NCBI GenBank assembly: GCA_023405815.1
Contig: JAEXXM010000014.1
Span: 1 to 64,000, forward strand
Reading direction: 5' to 3'
Length of the DNA: 64,000 nt
Source of the DNA: Pseudomonadota bacterium
GTDB lineage: Bacteria > Pseudomonadota > Alphaproteobacteria > Rhizobiales > Hyphomicrobiaceae
Shown: positions 24,522-32,555 of the stretch, piece after piece
Numbering within the stretch: the first letter of the stretch is position 1
Layout of the letters: each line of letters begins with the position of its first letter
The notes under the pieces: model-generated
What the model saw: the letters and a program-made list of their open reading frames with translations, nothing else
Databases searched by the model: none
Told to the model about the DNA's origin: nothing
Made by a program: the position numbers and the translations under genes

Positions 24522-24560
24522 ATTTTGAGTCTGTCGCGTCTACCGTTCCGCCACTGGGGC
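24522..24560 (-). pseudogene. 5' half of a split tRNA-Leu(CAA)
   Basis: Minus-strand acceptor GCCCCAG, a tRNA-Leu D-arm (GGCGGAACGGTAGACGC), the 5' anticodon stem ACAGA and loop CTCAAAAT. It then runs into unrelated sequence (GATCTGCGG...). The partner 3' half is at 23433-23488. The rest of the 24306-24768 gap shows no gene I can support. Confidence 0.85.
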
Positions 24561-24768
24561 TATTGCTGCCCCGCGAGGGCCTGCAAAGTGGCGCGCATCA
24601 TACTGGCGGACTTCTCCCCGTCAACGCGTCGATAGAATTTGCCGCTGGCAGCGAGCGGCCCTGTTCAAGCGACGCCAGCAGCCCGAGGTGCTAATTAGGC
24701 GCGGCCGGAGCGGAACCGGGCCGGCATGGCCGTCGTTGCCGGCGCAATTCGCTGAGAAGGATGCCGTC

Positions 24769-25824
24769 GTGCCGACCCCGATGCCCCCGATGTCCGATGC
24801 CGATTTCATCCGCCGCGTGCTGATCGTGGTGGGCATCCTCGCCGCCGCGGCCGCCCTCTACCTGCTCTCCGACCTGTTGCTCCTGACCTTCGGCGCCGTG
24901 CTCGTCGCCGTTGTCCTGCGTGCCCTGGCGACCCCCATCAATCAGGGCACGACCCTCAGCCAGCACTATTCCCTGCTGGCGGCTGTGCTCGGCGTGCTGG
25001 CCGTGGCTGTCTTCATCGCCTACTTCTTCGGCGCCCAGATCAGTGCCCAGCTCGCCTCGCTCCCCGCCAATCTGCCGGCGGCGGCGGAGACGTTCTCGCA
25101 GCGAGTGCCATTCTTGTCGGTGCCATTGTCGGAGCTGGTCAAGGGCTCCTCCATCGGCAACCTGCTCGCCGGCGCCCTGTCGTGGGGCAAGGCCGTGGCC
25201 GGCTCGGTCGCCAGCGTCGTCCTCATGCTGATCGCCGGCCTCTACATCGCCATCAACCCGGAGATCTACCGCCGCGGCTTTATCATGCTGTTCCCCATGA
25301 AAGTGCAGCCGCAGATCGCCGATACGCTGGATGATGCAGGCGCGGCGTTGCGCTTGTGGCTCGGGGCGCAGCTGATCGCCATGATCCTCGTCGGCGTGCT
25401 GATCGGAACCGGCCTGGCTCTCGTCGGCGTGCCGTCTGCGCTGGGTCTGGGGTTCGTCGCCGGCGTCTTGGAGTTCGTTCCCTACCTCGGCCCGATCCTG
25501 AGCGCCGTACCGGCGTTGCTGCTGGCTTCGACGGTGAGTTGGGAGCTGGTCGCTTGGACGCTCGGCGTGTTCGTGGTCGTGCAGCAGGTGGAGAACAACC
25601 TCATCATGCCCGTGCTCACCGGGCGCGCCGTCGACCTGCCCCCCGCCGTCGGTCTGCTCGCCGTCGTTGGGATCGGCATCCTGTTCGGACCGCTAGGCCT
25701 GCTGCTCGCCTATCCGCTAGCGATCGTCATCGATGTTGCGGTTCGCCGCCTTTACGTGCGCGAGGCCCTTGGCGAGGACGTCGCCGTCCCCGGCGAGAAG
25801 TCGGCAGCAGCAGCGGACAAGTAG
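24769..25824 (+). CDS. AI-2E family transporter (PerM-like)
   Basis: 351 aa from a GTG at 24769 with GAAGGA 7 bases upstream; an ATG at 24781 is the alternative. About eight membrane segments follow the family plan: RRVLIVVGILAAAAALYLLSDLLLL, then a soluble part, then LIAGLYIAINPEIYRRGF and LGLGFVAGVLEFVPYLGPILSAVPALLLA, and near the end VVQQVENNLIMPVLTGRAVDLPPAV, a strong family signature. Members are inner-membrane proteins implicated in export of small molecules or ions; the substrate here is unknown. Confidence 0.92.
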   Translation: MPTPMPPMSDADFIRRVLIVVGILAAAAALYLLSDLLLLTFGAVLVAVVLRALATPINQGTTLSQHYSLLAAVLGVLAVAVFIAYFFGAQISAQLASLPANLPAAAETFSQRVPFLSVPLSELVKGSSIGNLLAGALSWGKAVAGSVASVVLMLIAGLYIAINPEIYRRGFIMLFPMKVQPQIADTLDDAGAALRLWLGAQLIAMILVGVLIGTGLALVGVPSALGLGFVAGVLEFVPYLGPILSAVPALLLASTVSWELVAWTLGVFVVVQQVENNLIMPVLTGRAVDLPPAVGLLAVVGIGILFGPLGLLLAYPLAIVIDVAVRRLYVREALGEDVAVPGEKSAAAADK

Positions 25825-25836
25825 CCCTCGGCGCGG

Positions 25837-26151
25837 CTAGGTCCCGTCGCGGCCGCGGCGGCCGAACAGGGGACGCGAGATGGACTGTCTCGTTTCGGGC
25901 CAGGCACCTTTGTCGATGAAGCGGATGCCGAGCTCGACATCGTGTCTCCATACGACGTTGCACTTGCGCGCGGCGCCGGTCATCACGTCTCGCAGGTCGA
26001 ATGCGTAGCCGATCCAGCTCGCGCCCGGGACCTCCAGCTTGGCGCCCTGCTGCGAAACATTGCGAATGCTGCAGATCAAGTCGCAGCTGCCGCCTTGGCT
26101 TATCTGGCCGGGGCGCCGGACGATCCTGCGCGGATGGTATCTGCGATCCAT
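25837..26151 (-). CDS. PilZ domain protein (c-di-GMP binding)
   Basis: 104 aa from the ATG at 26151, with GAGGAG 8 bases upstream. The PilZ signature is present: the Arg-rich RRYHPRRIVRR near the N-terminus, then SIRNVSQQGAKLEV (the D/NxSxxG motif) and WRHDVELGIRF. Single-domain PilZ proteins bind cyclic di-GMP and modulate motility or envelope functions. A CtrA-type box lies about 100 bases upstream, suggesting cell-cycle control. Confidence 0.85.
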   Translation of the reverse strand: MDRRYHPRRIVRRPGQISQGGSCDLICSIRNVSQQGAKLEVPGASWIGYAFDLRDVMTGAARKCNVVWRHDVELGIRFIDKGAWPETRQSISRPLFGRRGRDGT

Positions 26152-26247
26152 AGACTGCACTCCTCGGGCGTTCGCTCCGCCATGCCCGTCGCGGTTGCAA
26201 GCGACGCGCCATGCCGCCCGGTGAGTGCGACGAGCGAGTGAACAGCT

Positions 26248-26262
26248 TTAAGTATTGGTTAA
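26248..26262 (-). promoter_or_regulatory. CtrA-type box upstream of the PilZ gene
   Basis: TTAA-GTATTGG-TTAA (minus strand TTAACCAATACTTAA) is an exact TTAA-N7-TTAA pair about 97 bases before the PilZ start. Confidence 0.45.
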
Positions 26263-26301
26263 GGAATGGGGGCGGCCCCAACACGTGGCCAGGTGATCGA
26301 C

Positions 26302-26655
26302 CTATTTCCAGGAATAGGTGATGCGTCCCGTGTGATGGCGGTGCTCGGTGATCTCGACATGGTCGCCGACGTGCGGATCGGTCGCCTTCAGCGCCATCAC
26401 CGATACGCGGCGTCCGCCGTTGTCGAGCGCCACCTCCACCGACAGCCCTTCTTCGATGAGCTGGGAGTTCTTGATGTTGAGCGGTCCGACCGAGGTAACC
26501 GTCGCGGGAATGCGTACGTTGTCAATGCGCGCATCGAGGTCCTCGTAGACGAAGTAAGCCGCGATGGCGGTAAGCGCCAGCGCGCCGATCCCGATCTTCT
26601 TCAGACGCTCGCGCCACAGGGCGCGCTCGAGCTTGCGCCGGGTTTCCTCACGCAT
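26302..26655 (-). CDS. Single-span membrane protein of unknown function (117 aa)
   Basis: A charged N-terminus (MREETRRKLERALWRERLKK) is followed by one membrane helix (IGIGALALTAIAAYFVYEDL) and a beta-rich C-terminal domain (RIPATVTSVGPLNIKNSQLIEEGLSVEVALDNG... HVGDHVEITEHRHHTGRITYSWK). This is a type II topology with a small OB- or SH3-like outer domain, which is inference. It lies just downstream (30 bases) of the ethylmalonyl-CoA mutase gene on the same strand, so it may share its transcript. Family not recognised. Confidence 0.65.
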   Translation of the reverse strand: MREETRRKLERALWRERLKKIGIGALALTAIAAYFVYEDLDARIDNVRIPATVTSVGPLNIKNSQLIEEGLSVEVALDNGGRRVSVMALKATDPHVGDHVEITEHRHHTGRITYSWK

Positions 26656-26685
26656 CGTCGTTTCTTCCTTGTCGTTTGGTCCGCG

Positions 26686-28680
26686 TCAGGCGGCCATGGC
26701 CTGGCTGTCCACCAGGCGCACGATGTCGGCCATGATGTCGTTGAGCTGGAAGTTCTTCGGCGTGTAGACGGCCGCGACGCCAAAGGCTTTGAGCTTCACC
26801 TCGTCCTCCGGCGGAATGATGCCGCCGACGACCACCGGCACGTCGGAAAGGCCTTCCTTGCGTAGCCGCTCCATCACTTCCTGCACCAGCGGCACGTGGC
26901 TTCCCGACAGGATCGACAGGCCGATGACATGCGCGCTCTCGTCCACTGCTGCGCGCACGATCTGCGCCGGCGTCAGGCGAATGCCCTCGTAGACGACTTC
27001 CATGCCGACGTCGCGGGCGCGCACGGCAATCTGCTCGGCGCCGTTGGAATGCCCGTCGAGGCCCGGCTTGCCGACGAGGAACTTAAGCCGCCGTCCGAGC
27101 TTGCCCGAAAGCGCATCGACCTGACTGCGCACGCTGTCGAGCGCCAGTCCCTCGCGCGCCACCGCCGCCTGCGCCACGCCCGTCGGCGCGCGGTACTCGC
27201 CGAACACGCGGCGCAGCGTCTTGCCCCACTCGCCGGTCGTCACGCCGGCACGCGCCGCCGCGATCGACGGCTCCATGATGTTGCGACCTTCCTTGGCGGC
27301 ACGCTCCAGCTCGGCGATGGCCGCCTGCACGGCCTTGTCGTCGCGCGCCGCGCGCCAGGCCTTGAGCTTCTCGATCTGCTCCGCCTCGACCGCCGGGTCG
27401 ACGACCATGATGGCCCCTTCGCCCGCAGTGAGCGGCGACGGTTCCGTTTCGGTCCACTTGTTGACGCCGACGACAATCTGCTGGCCGCTCTCGATGTTCG
27501 CGAGGCGCGCCGTGTTGCTCTCGACAAGGCGCCGCTTCATGTAGTCGATTGCGGCAACGGCGCCGCCCAGTGACTCGATGGTGGCAAGCTCGGCCTTCGC
27601 CTGCTCCTTCAACTCCTCGACCTTGCGCGTGATCTCGGTCGAGCCGTCGAAGATATCGCCGTATTCGAGCAGGTCCGTCTCGTAGGCGACGATCTGCTGC
27701 ATCCTGAGCGACCACTGCTGGTCCCACGGACGCGGCAGCCCGAGCGCCTCGTTCCACGCCGGCAACTGCACGGCGCGCGCACGCGCCTTCTTCGACAGCG
27801 TCACCGCCAGCATCTCGAGCAGGATGCGGTAGACGTTGTTCTCCGGTTGCGGCTCGGTGAGGCCGAGGCTGTTCACCTGCACGCCGTAGCGGAACATCCG
27901 CTCCTTCGGGTTCTTCACGCCGTAGCGGTTGAGGGTGATGTCCTCCCACAGCTCGTTGAACGCCCGCATCTTGCAGATCTCGGTGATGAACCGCATGCCG
28001 GCGTTCACGAAGAACGACACGCGCCCGACGACCTGGCCGAACTGCTCCTCCGGCACCTCGCCCGACGCCTTCACGGTGTCGAGCACCGCCAGCGCCGTCG
28101 CCAGCGCATAGGCGAGCTCCTGTACAGGGGTCGCACCTGCTTCCTGCAGGTGATACGAGCACACGTTCGTCGGATTCCACTTCGGAACGTTCTTGTAGGA
28201 AAAGACGATCGTATCCTTGATGAGCCGCAGCGAGGGCTCGGGCGGGAACACGTACGTGCCGCGCGAGAGATATTCCTTGATGATGTCGTTCTGGATCGTG
28301 CCGGTGAGCTTGTCGCGCGAGGCACCCTGCTCGTCTGCGAATGCGACGTAGAGCGACAGCAGCCACGCTGCCGTGGCGTTGATCGTCATCGACGTGTTCA
28401 TCTGGTCGAGCGGAATTCCGGCCAGCAGCGTGCGCATGTCGCCGAGATGCGAAACCGGCACGCCCACCTTGCCGACCTCACCCTTGGCCAGCTCGTCGTC
28501 GCTGTCGTAGCCGGTCTGGGTCGGCAGGTCGAAGGCGATCGAAAGGCCGGTCTGCCCCTTGGCGAGGTTCTTCCGGTAAAGCTCGTTCGATTTCGCGGCC
28601 GTGGAGTGGCCGGCATAGGTACGGAATAGCCAGGGTTTGTCGGGCGCCCGGCTCTCGGCACCGCTCTTGCCTTCGCGCAT
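26686..28680 (-). CDS. ecm: Ethylmalonyl-CoA mutase (coenzyme B12-dependent; MeaA-type)
   Basis: 664 aa, single-chain. The N-terminal catalytic barrel resembles methylmalonyl-CoA mutase (GLSIAFDLPTQTGYDSDD, SMTINATAAWLLSLYVAFADEQG, GTIQNDIIKEY). The C-terminal B12-binding domain carries the base-off motif DGHSNG (542-547), with LSGSH and VVVGGIIPPED. It converts (2R)-ethylmalonyl-CoA to (2S)-methylsuccinyl-CoA. The assignment as Ecm rather than methylmalonyl-CoA mutase rests on its length as a single short chain and on the company of ccr and mcd within 6 kb. It is divergent from ccr, with one small membrane gene between. Confidence 0.92.
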   Translation of the reverse strand: MREGKSGAESRAPDKPWLFRTYAGHSTAAKSNELYRKNLAKGQTGLSIAFDLPTQTGYDSDDELAKGEVGKVGVPVSHLGDMRTLLAGIPLDQMNTSMTINATAAWLLSLYVAFADEQGASRDKLTGTIQNDIIKEYLSRGTYVFPPEPSLRLIKDTIVFSYKNVPKWNPTNVCSYHLQEAGATPVQELAYALATALAVLDTVKASGEVPEEQFGQVVGRVSFFVNAGMRFITEICKMRAFNELWEDITLNRYGVKNPKERMFRYGVQVNSLGLTEPQPENNVYRILLEMLAVTLSKKARARAVQLPAWNEALGLPRPWDQQWSLRMQQIVAYETDLLEYGDIFDGSTEITRKVEELKEQAKAELATIESLGGAVAAIDYMKRRLVESNTARLANIESGQQIVVGVNKWTETEPSPLTAGEGAIMVVDPAVEAEQIEKLKAWRAARDDKAVQAAIAELERAAKEGRNIMEPSIAAARAGVTTGEWGKTLRRVFGEYRAPTGVAQAAVAREGLALDSVRSQVDALSGKLGRRLKFLVGKPGLDGHSNGAEQIAVRARDVGMEVVYEGIRLTPAQIVRAAVDESAHVIGLSILSGSHVPLVQEVMERLRKEGLSDVPVVVGGIIPPEDEVKLKAFGVAAVYTPKNFQLNDIMADIVRLVDSQAMAA

Positions 28681-28776
28681 GCGTCAACCTCGGTTGGGGT
28701 TCGGCTGTTGCCGTAACGTACCCATAACCGTCGGTGCAATGCAAAATTATCTTTGACGCAACGAGGTTCGCCGCCG

Positions 28777-29154
28777 TCAGGCGCGCCGCAGCTCGCGACG
28801 GAACCCGACATCCTGCCGCAAGTCGCTCTTGAACTGATGCCGCGCGACGCGCACTCCGGCAAGAATGGAGCTCGCCCGCAGGAAAATCAGCAGAACGAAC
28901 AGCGCGATGATGATCCCGATCGTGCAGGCGATGACGATGTTCGTCTGGCGGTCGGGGGTCGGGTAGAAACCTGTCAGCTCGAAGGCGTAATTGGTGAGGA
29001 GGGCGCCCAGCGTAAATCCCGGGACGAAGACGAGGGCCAATAGGGTCCGGGAGAGCACGTGCAGCGTGAGCACTCCGGCCCAGCCGGACAAGAGGGCCAC
29101 GACCACCAGGGTATAGGTGTCGACCGTTACGGCTCGCTCCAGGAACTCCAGCAT
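28777..29154 (-). CDS. Small membrane protein between ecm and ccr (125 aa)
   Basis: Three hydrophobic segments (TLVVVALLSGWAGVLTL; TLLALVFVPGFTLGALLTNYAF; IVIACTIGIIIALFVLLIFLR) and a basic C-terminal tail (RVARHQFKSDLRQDVGFRRELRR). Family not recognised. It lies 96 bases upstream of ecm on the same strand and shares the divergent promoter region with ccr, so it may be co-regulated with the ethylmalonyl-CoA pathway. Confidence 0.65.
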   Translation of the reverse strand: MLEFLERAVTVDTYTLVVVALLSGWAGVLTLHVLSRTLLALVFVPGFTLGALLTNYAFELTGFYPTPDRQTNIVIACTIGIIIALFVLLIFLRASSILAGVRVARHQFKSDLRQDVGFRRELRRA

Positions 29155-29198
29155 CGACAGCCCTTTGCCCGTCCGCGTTGCCTTATGGCGTCTGGAAC

Positions 29199-29223
29199 AA
29201 AATGGCCTTCTAGGCCGGATTTT
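29199..29223. promoter_or_regulatory. Imperfect palindrome in the ccr divergent promoter region
   Basis: AAAATGGCC-TTCTA-GGCC-(GG)-ATTTT is nearly symmetric and lies between the start of the small membrane gene (29154) and ccr (29380). It is a possible operator for a pathway regulator. Only position and symmetry support it. Confidence 0.3.
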
Positions 29224-29379
29224 CCTAAAGGTTGGTTGACATGAACGTATAGCGGCGCCACAGCCTCTTCATTGCAGCGCGAAATCGTGCTTGAAACGCC
29301 GTCAGATGATGGCGTCGACGACGTCGCAAATCTAATCAGCCTCGGCCAAAAGGCCGGCAATCCATCACGGGAGCCAAGA

Positions 29380-30696
29380 ATGACGAGCCAAAGCGCCGCC
29401 AGGACTGAAATTGCCGCGGGCGCGTCGGCGACTGCCGAGAAGAAGGATCTCTATGAAATCGGCGAGATTCCGCCGCTCGGCTATGTTCCCAAGAACATGT
29501 ACGCCTGGGCCATCCGCAAGGAGCGCCACGGCGAGCCTGACACCGCCATGCAGATGGAGGTGCTCCCCACCTGGGAGCTGGATAGCCACGACGTGCTCGT
29601 CCTGGTGATGGCGGCCGGCGTTAACTACAATGGCATTTGGGCCTCGCTCGGTAAGCCCATCTCTCCCCTCGACGGCCATAAGAACCCCTACCACATCGCC
29701 GGATCGGATGCCTCGGGCATCGTCTGGGCCGTCGGCTCGAAGGTGAAGCGCTGGAAGGTGGGCGACGAGGTCGTCATCCACTGCAACCAGGACGACGGCG
29801 ACGACGAGGAGTGTAACGGCGGCGATCCGATGTTCTCGCCGAGCCAGCGCATCTGGGGCTACGAGACCCCGGACGGCTCCTTCGCCCAATTCTGCCGCGT
29901 GCAGGATCGCCAGCTCCTCGAGCGCCCGCGCCATCTCACCTGGGAGGAGAGCGCCTGCTATACGCTGGTGCTCGCCACCGCTTACCGAATGCTGTTCGGT
30001 CACCGTCCGCACGTGCTGCGCCCGGGCCATAACGTGCTCGTGTGGGGCGCCTCCGGAGGCCTCGGCTCGATGGCGGTGCAGCTCTGCGCCACCTCCGGCG
30101 CCAACGCCATCGGCGTCGTCTCCGAGGAGGACAAACGCGACTTCGTCATGCAGCTCGGCGCCCGCGGCGTGATCAACCGCAAGAGCTTCGACTGCTGGGG
30201 CGAGCTGCCGAAGGTCGGCACGCCGGAGTACGATGCCTGGTTCAAGAGCGCGCGCAAGTTCGGCGCCGCTATTTGGGAGATCACCGGCAAGGGCAACAAC
30301 GTCGACTTCGTCTTCGAGCACCCGGGCCAGTCAACGTTCCCGGTGTCGGTGTTCATCGTCAAGCGCGGCGGCATGGTGGTCATTTGCGCCGGCACCACCG
30401 GCTACAATCTGACCATGGACGCACGCTATCTCTGGATGCACCAGAAGCGCGTACAGGGCTCGCACTTCGCCAACCTGATGCAGGCGGCGCAGGCCAATAA
30501 GCTCGTCGTCGAGCGGCGCATCGACCCGTGCATGTCCGAGGTCTTCCCCTGGGATCAGATCCCCAAGGCCCACATGCGCATGCTCCGCAACGAGCATAAG
30601 CCCGGCAACATGGCGGTGCTCGTCTCGGCGCCGACGACGGGCCTCAGAACCTACGAGGACGTGCTCGAGGCCAGCCAGAACCTGCGCAAGAAGTGA
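29380..30696 (+). CDS. ccr: Crotonyl-CoA carboxylase/reductase
   Basis: 438 aa from the ATG at 29380, with GGGAG 8 bases upstream. It is an MDR-family enzyme with GYVPKNMYAWAIRKERHG at the N-terminus, VMAAGVNYNGIWASLGKPI and SDASGIVWAVG, which are characteristic of Ccr. The NADPH-binding loop is WGASGGLGSMAVQ, and HQKRVQGSHFANL lies near the C-terminus. It reductively carboxylates crotonyl-CoA with CO2 and NADPH to (2S)-ethylmalonyl-CoA, the key step of the ethylmalonyl-CoA pathway for acetyl-CoA/C1 assimilation. Neighbours ecm and mcd support the role. Confidence 0.96.
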   Translation: MTSQSAARTEIAAGASATAEKKDLYEIGEIPPLGYVPKNMYAWAIRKERHGEPDTAMQMEVLPTWELDSHDVLVLVMAAGVNYNGIWASLGKPISPLDGHKNPYHIAGSDASGIVWAVGSKVKRWKVGDEVVIHCNQDDGDDEECNGGDPMFSPSQRIWGYETPDGSFAQFCRVQDRQLLERPRHLTWEESACYTLVLATAYRMLFGHRPHVLRPGHNVLVWGASGGLGSMAVQLCATSGANAIGVVSEEDKRDFVMQLGARGVINRKSFDCWGELPKVGTPEYDAWFKSARKFGAAIWEITGKGNNVDFVFEHPGQSTFPVSVFIVKRGGMVVICAGTTGYNLTMDARYLWMHQKRVQGSHFANLMQAAQANKLVVERRIDPCMSEVFPWDQIPKAHMRMLRNEHKPGNMAVLVSAPTTGLRTYEDVLEASQNLRKK

Positions 30697-30706
30697 CAGC
30701 GTAAGC

Positions 30707-30821
30707 CGTCGTCCCGGGGTTGCCTGCCCTCGGCGAAGGCCGATGGGGCCCCGGGATATCTATACGCGCGCTCCGACCTCAGCCGCACGCTGGATTCCGG
30801 CAACAAGTGCCGTGACGACAG
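30707..30821. repeat. Palindromic intergenic repeat, copy 2 (degenerate)
   Basis: CGTCGTCCCGGGG...CCCCGGGAT, then GGATTCCGGCAACAAGTGCCG and TGACGACAG. It shares the CCGGCAACAAGTGCC segment with copy 1 at 15770. It lies between convergent genes (ccr and the YihY-family gene). Confidence 0.7.
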
Positions 30822-30834
30822 AGCGCAAATGACC

Positions 30835-31707
30835 TCAGTGCATCCGTGTTGGCGCCGCGACGGCGTCGAGGCCCATCGCGCTCATGCGCTTGAACTCGAA
30901 GATGCCGCGGTTGAGTTCGGCCCCGAGGATGACGATCACCGCCGTCATCTGGAAGAAGATCATCGCCACCATGAGCTGCGACAGGCCGGCATAGAACCGT
31001 GTGTAGTCGCTGAAGGTCAGGTAGTACGAGTAAAGGCTGGCCGCGGTGATCCATAGGACCGTGGACAGCAGCACGCCCGGCCAGACGTCTTTGATGCGCC
31101 GTCGTCCGGCGGCGAGCCATAGATGTATGGCGAGAAGCTGGCTTCCGATGACGGCCGCCGCCGACGCGTAGCGCAGGATGGCGCCGAGCCACGTCGAGCG
31201 CATGAGCGAGAAAGACTGCGTGATTGTGGGATCGAGCCGCGCCGCCATTGCCGGGCCGACCACCACCACCCAGGTCAGCACCAGCATCGACACGGCGCTG
31301 AAGAATACGAACACCATGCTCCGTGCGAGGCAGTAGAGATACGGCCTCTTCTCGATCACCCGGTATGCGCCGTTGAGCGCGGTGCGCAGCGTTTCGATCG
31401 CGTTGGTGGCGAAGAACAGAGACAATCCGGCGCTGACCGTCAGAAGGTCGATGCGCGTGCGCCCCATGATCGCCTCCACCTGCGGCGCAAGGCCCGCGGC
31501 GACACCCGGCGGCAGGATCTGAAACAGTTGATCCACCGCCTGGGTTGCAAGCTCCCGGCCCCCGAAGATGCCGGCGAGGGCGCCGAGGAATATGCAGAAC
31601 GGAAACAGCGAGACGACGAACGAGAACGCCACCGCGCCCGCCATGGCGAAGCCGCTATGCTCGTAGAGCCGATAAATGGCCTCGAGCAATGTGCGGTAGC
31701 GCTGCAT
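30835..31707 (-). CDS. YihY/BrkB family inner-membrane protein
   Basis: 290 aa from the ATG at 31707 with GCAGGAG upstream (a TTG at 31722 is less likely). Six membrane segments follow the family plan: AMAGAVAFSFVVSLFPFCIFL, LLTVSAGLSLFFATNAIETLRTALNGAY, FSAVSMLVLTWVVVV, and YSYYLTFSDYTRFYAGLSQLMVAMIFFQMTAVIVILGAELN at the end. Once called RNase BN, the family is now regarded as integral membrane proteins of uncertain, possibly transport, function. Confidence 0.9.
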   Translation of the reverse strand: MQRYRTLLEAIYRLYEHSGFAMAGAVAFSFVVSLFPFCIFLGALAGIFGGRELATQAVDQLFQILPPGVAAGLAPQVEAIMGRTRIDLLTVSAGLSLFFATNAIETLRTALNGAYRVIEKRPYLYCLARSMVFVFFSAVSMLVLTWVVVVGPAMAARLDPTITQSFSLMRSTWLGAILRYASAAAVIGSQLLAIHLWLAAGRRRIKDVWPGVLLSTVLWITAASLYSYYLTFSDYTRFYAGLSQLMVAMIFFQMTAVIVILGAELNRGIFEFKRMSAMGLDAVAAPTRMH

Positions 31708-31887
31708 TCCCTGCTCCTGCAACTCGATCGAAATTCGGGCTGGAACCTACCCGCGTGCCGAGCCGCGGTCTATCGCGCCAATGCCGCGCCGGCACTAAGA
31801 AGTTTGCCCTGTCGCGCAGTTCCATGGACGCCGCCCGGCGCCTTTCATAAAATGGCAGCCGAGCCCGGGAAGGGCAGGGAGGTTGGC

Positions 31888-32445
31888 GTGGCGCGCAAGA
31901 GTGGCAAGAAAGGTCGTGCCGAACGCTCTGCAGGGGATGCGCCGACCCGCGCCGCCAAGCTGCGATCACCCGACAATGCCCCTCCACCCCTACCCGCGGC
32001 CACGGCGGCGGACGGGAAAGGCTTCGGATCGGAGGCCGAGGATGGCCTGCGCATGCTTGCAGCGCTCGAGACTTTGACCAGCTTGGAGCCCGACTATTCG
32101 GACGATCTCGCCTATGAGGCATCGGTGACGATTATCGACGCGGCGGGCCATGATCTCGTCGCCGCCGCCTTCAGTGCCGAGCCGGATAATTACCGTGCTC
32201 GCCGCCGCCTTCTCGAATCCCAAGCGGCCAGCCCCGAGCCATCTCTCCTGCTCAATGGCTACGAAACCTTCCTTGGCCCCGGCGACGAGGCCATCGTGGA
32301 AATAGTCGAGCCAGCCGCCGAAATCGGCGATCCGGCCACTGCCCCTGTTAAGTCCAACTCTGCTCAGCCCGCCTCGCTCACCGAGCGACTCGCGGCGGCG
32401 ACGGGACCGGGTGCCCGTTTCCTCAAGGCATTGTCGGGCGGCTGA
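31888..32445 (+). CDS. Protein of unknown function (185 aa) upstream of mcd
   Basis: I start at a GTG at 31888 because GGGAGG lies at good spacing; an ATG at 31852 is in frame. The N-terminal about 45 residues are Lys/Arg/Pro-rich and probably disordered (VARKSGKKGRAERSAGDAP). A helical core follows (LRMLAALETLTSLEPDYSDDLAYEASVTIIDAAGHDLVAAAF), then an acidic tail. No signal peptide. It precedes the mcd gene by 110 bases on the same strand. Not recognised. Confidence 0.6.
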   Translation: MARKSGKKGRAERSAGDAPTRAAKLRSPDNAPPPLPAATAADGKGFGSEAEDGLRMLAALETLTSLEPDYSDDLAYEASVTIIDAAGHDLVAAAFSAEPDNYRARRRLLESQAASPEPSLLLNGYETFLGPGDEAIVEIVEPAAEIGDPATAPVKSNSAQPASLTERLAAATGPGARFLKALSGG

Positions 32446-32555
32446 CGCCCCTGCGGCACCGATTGCCTTGACGACCGGGGTCGTTATTCTGCAACGCAAC
32501 ACCAGCGCGGCGTCACAGAGACGCTGGCGAGACGAGTTTCCCAGGAGGACTGACG

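Larger units (their letters stand above)
23480..24530. mobile_element. About 1.04-kb insertion splitting a tRNA-Leu(CAA) gene
   Basis: The 9-base core ATTTTGAGT (anticodon loop on the minus strand) occurs at 23480-23488 and again at 24522-24530, separating the two halves of one tRNA-Leu gene. The 1042 bases between the cores carry an intact second tRNA-Leu(CAA) and a cation-efflux gene, but no integrase. This fits site-specific integration at a tRNA anticodon loop, or a shrunken remnant of a larger island. Confidence 0.65.

Noticed and set aside
23480..24530. Group I intron in tRNA-Leu
   Set aside because: The insert is about 1 kb and contains an intact tRNA and a protein gene on the same strand; I see no intron core elements, so a DNA insertion is the simpler reading.
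30835..31707. Naming the YihY-family gene as ribonuclease BN
   Set aside because: The family is an integral membrane protein; the RNase BN activity was later assigned to a different gene.
31123..31851. Upstream part of the 440-aa frame preceding the protein at 31888
   Set aside because: It runs antisense over the YihY-family gene and has shadow-like composition; the ribosome binding site supports a start at 31888.
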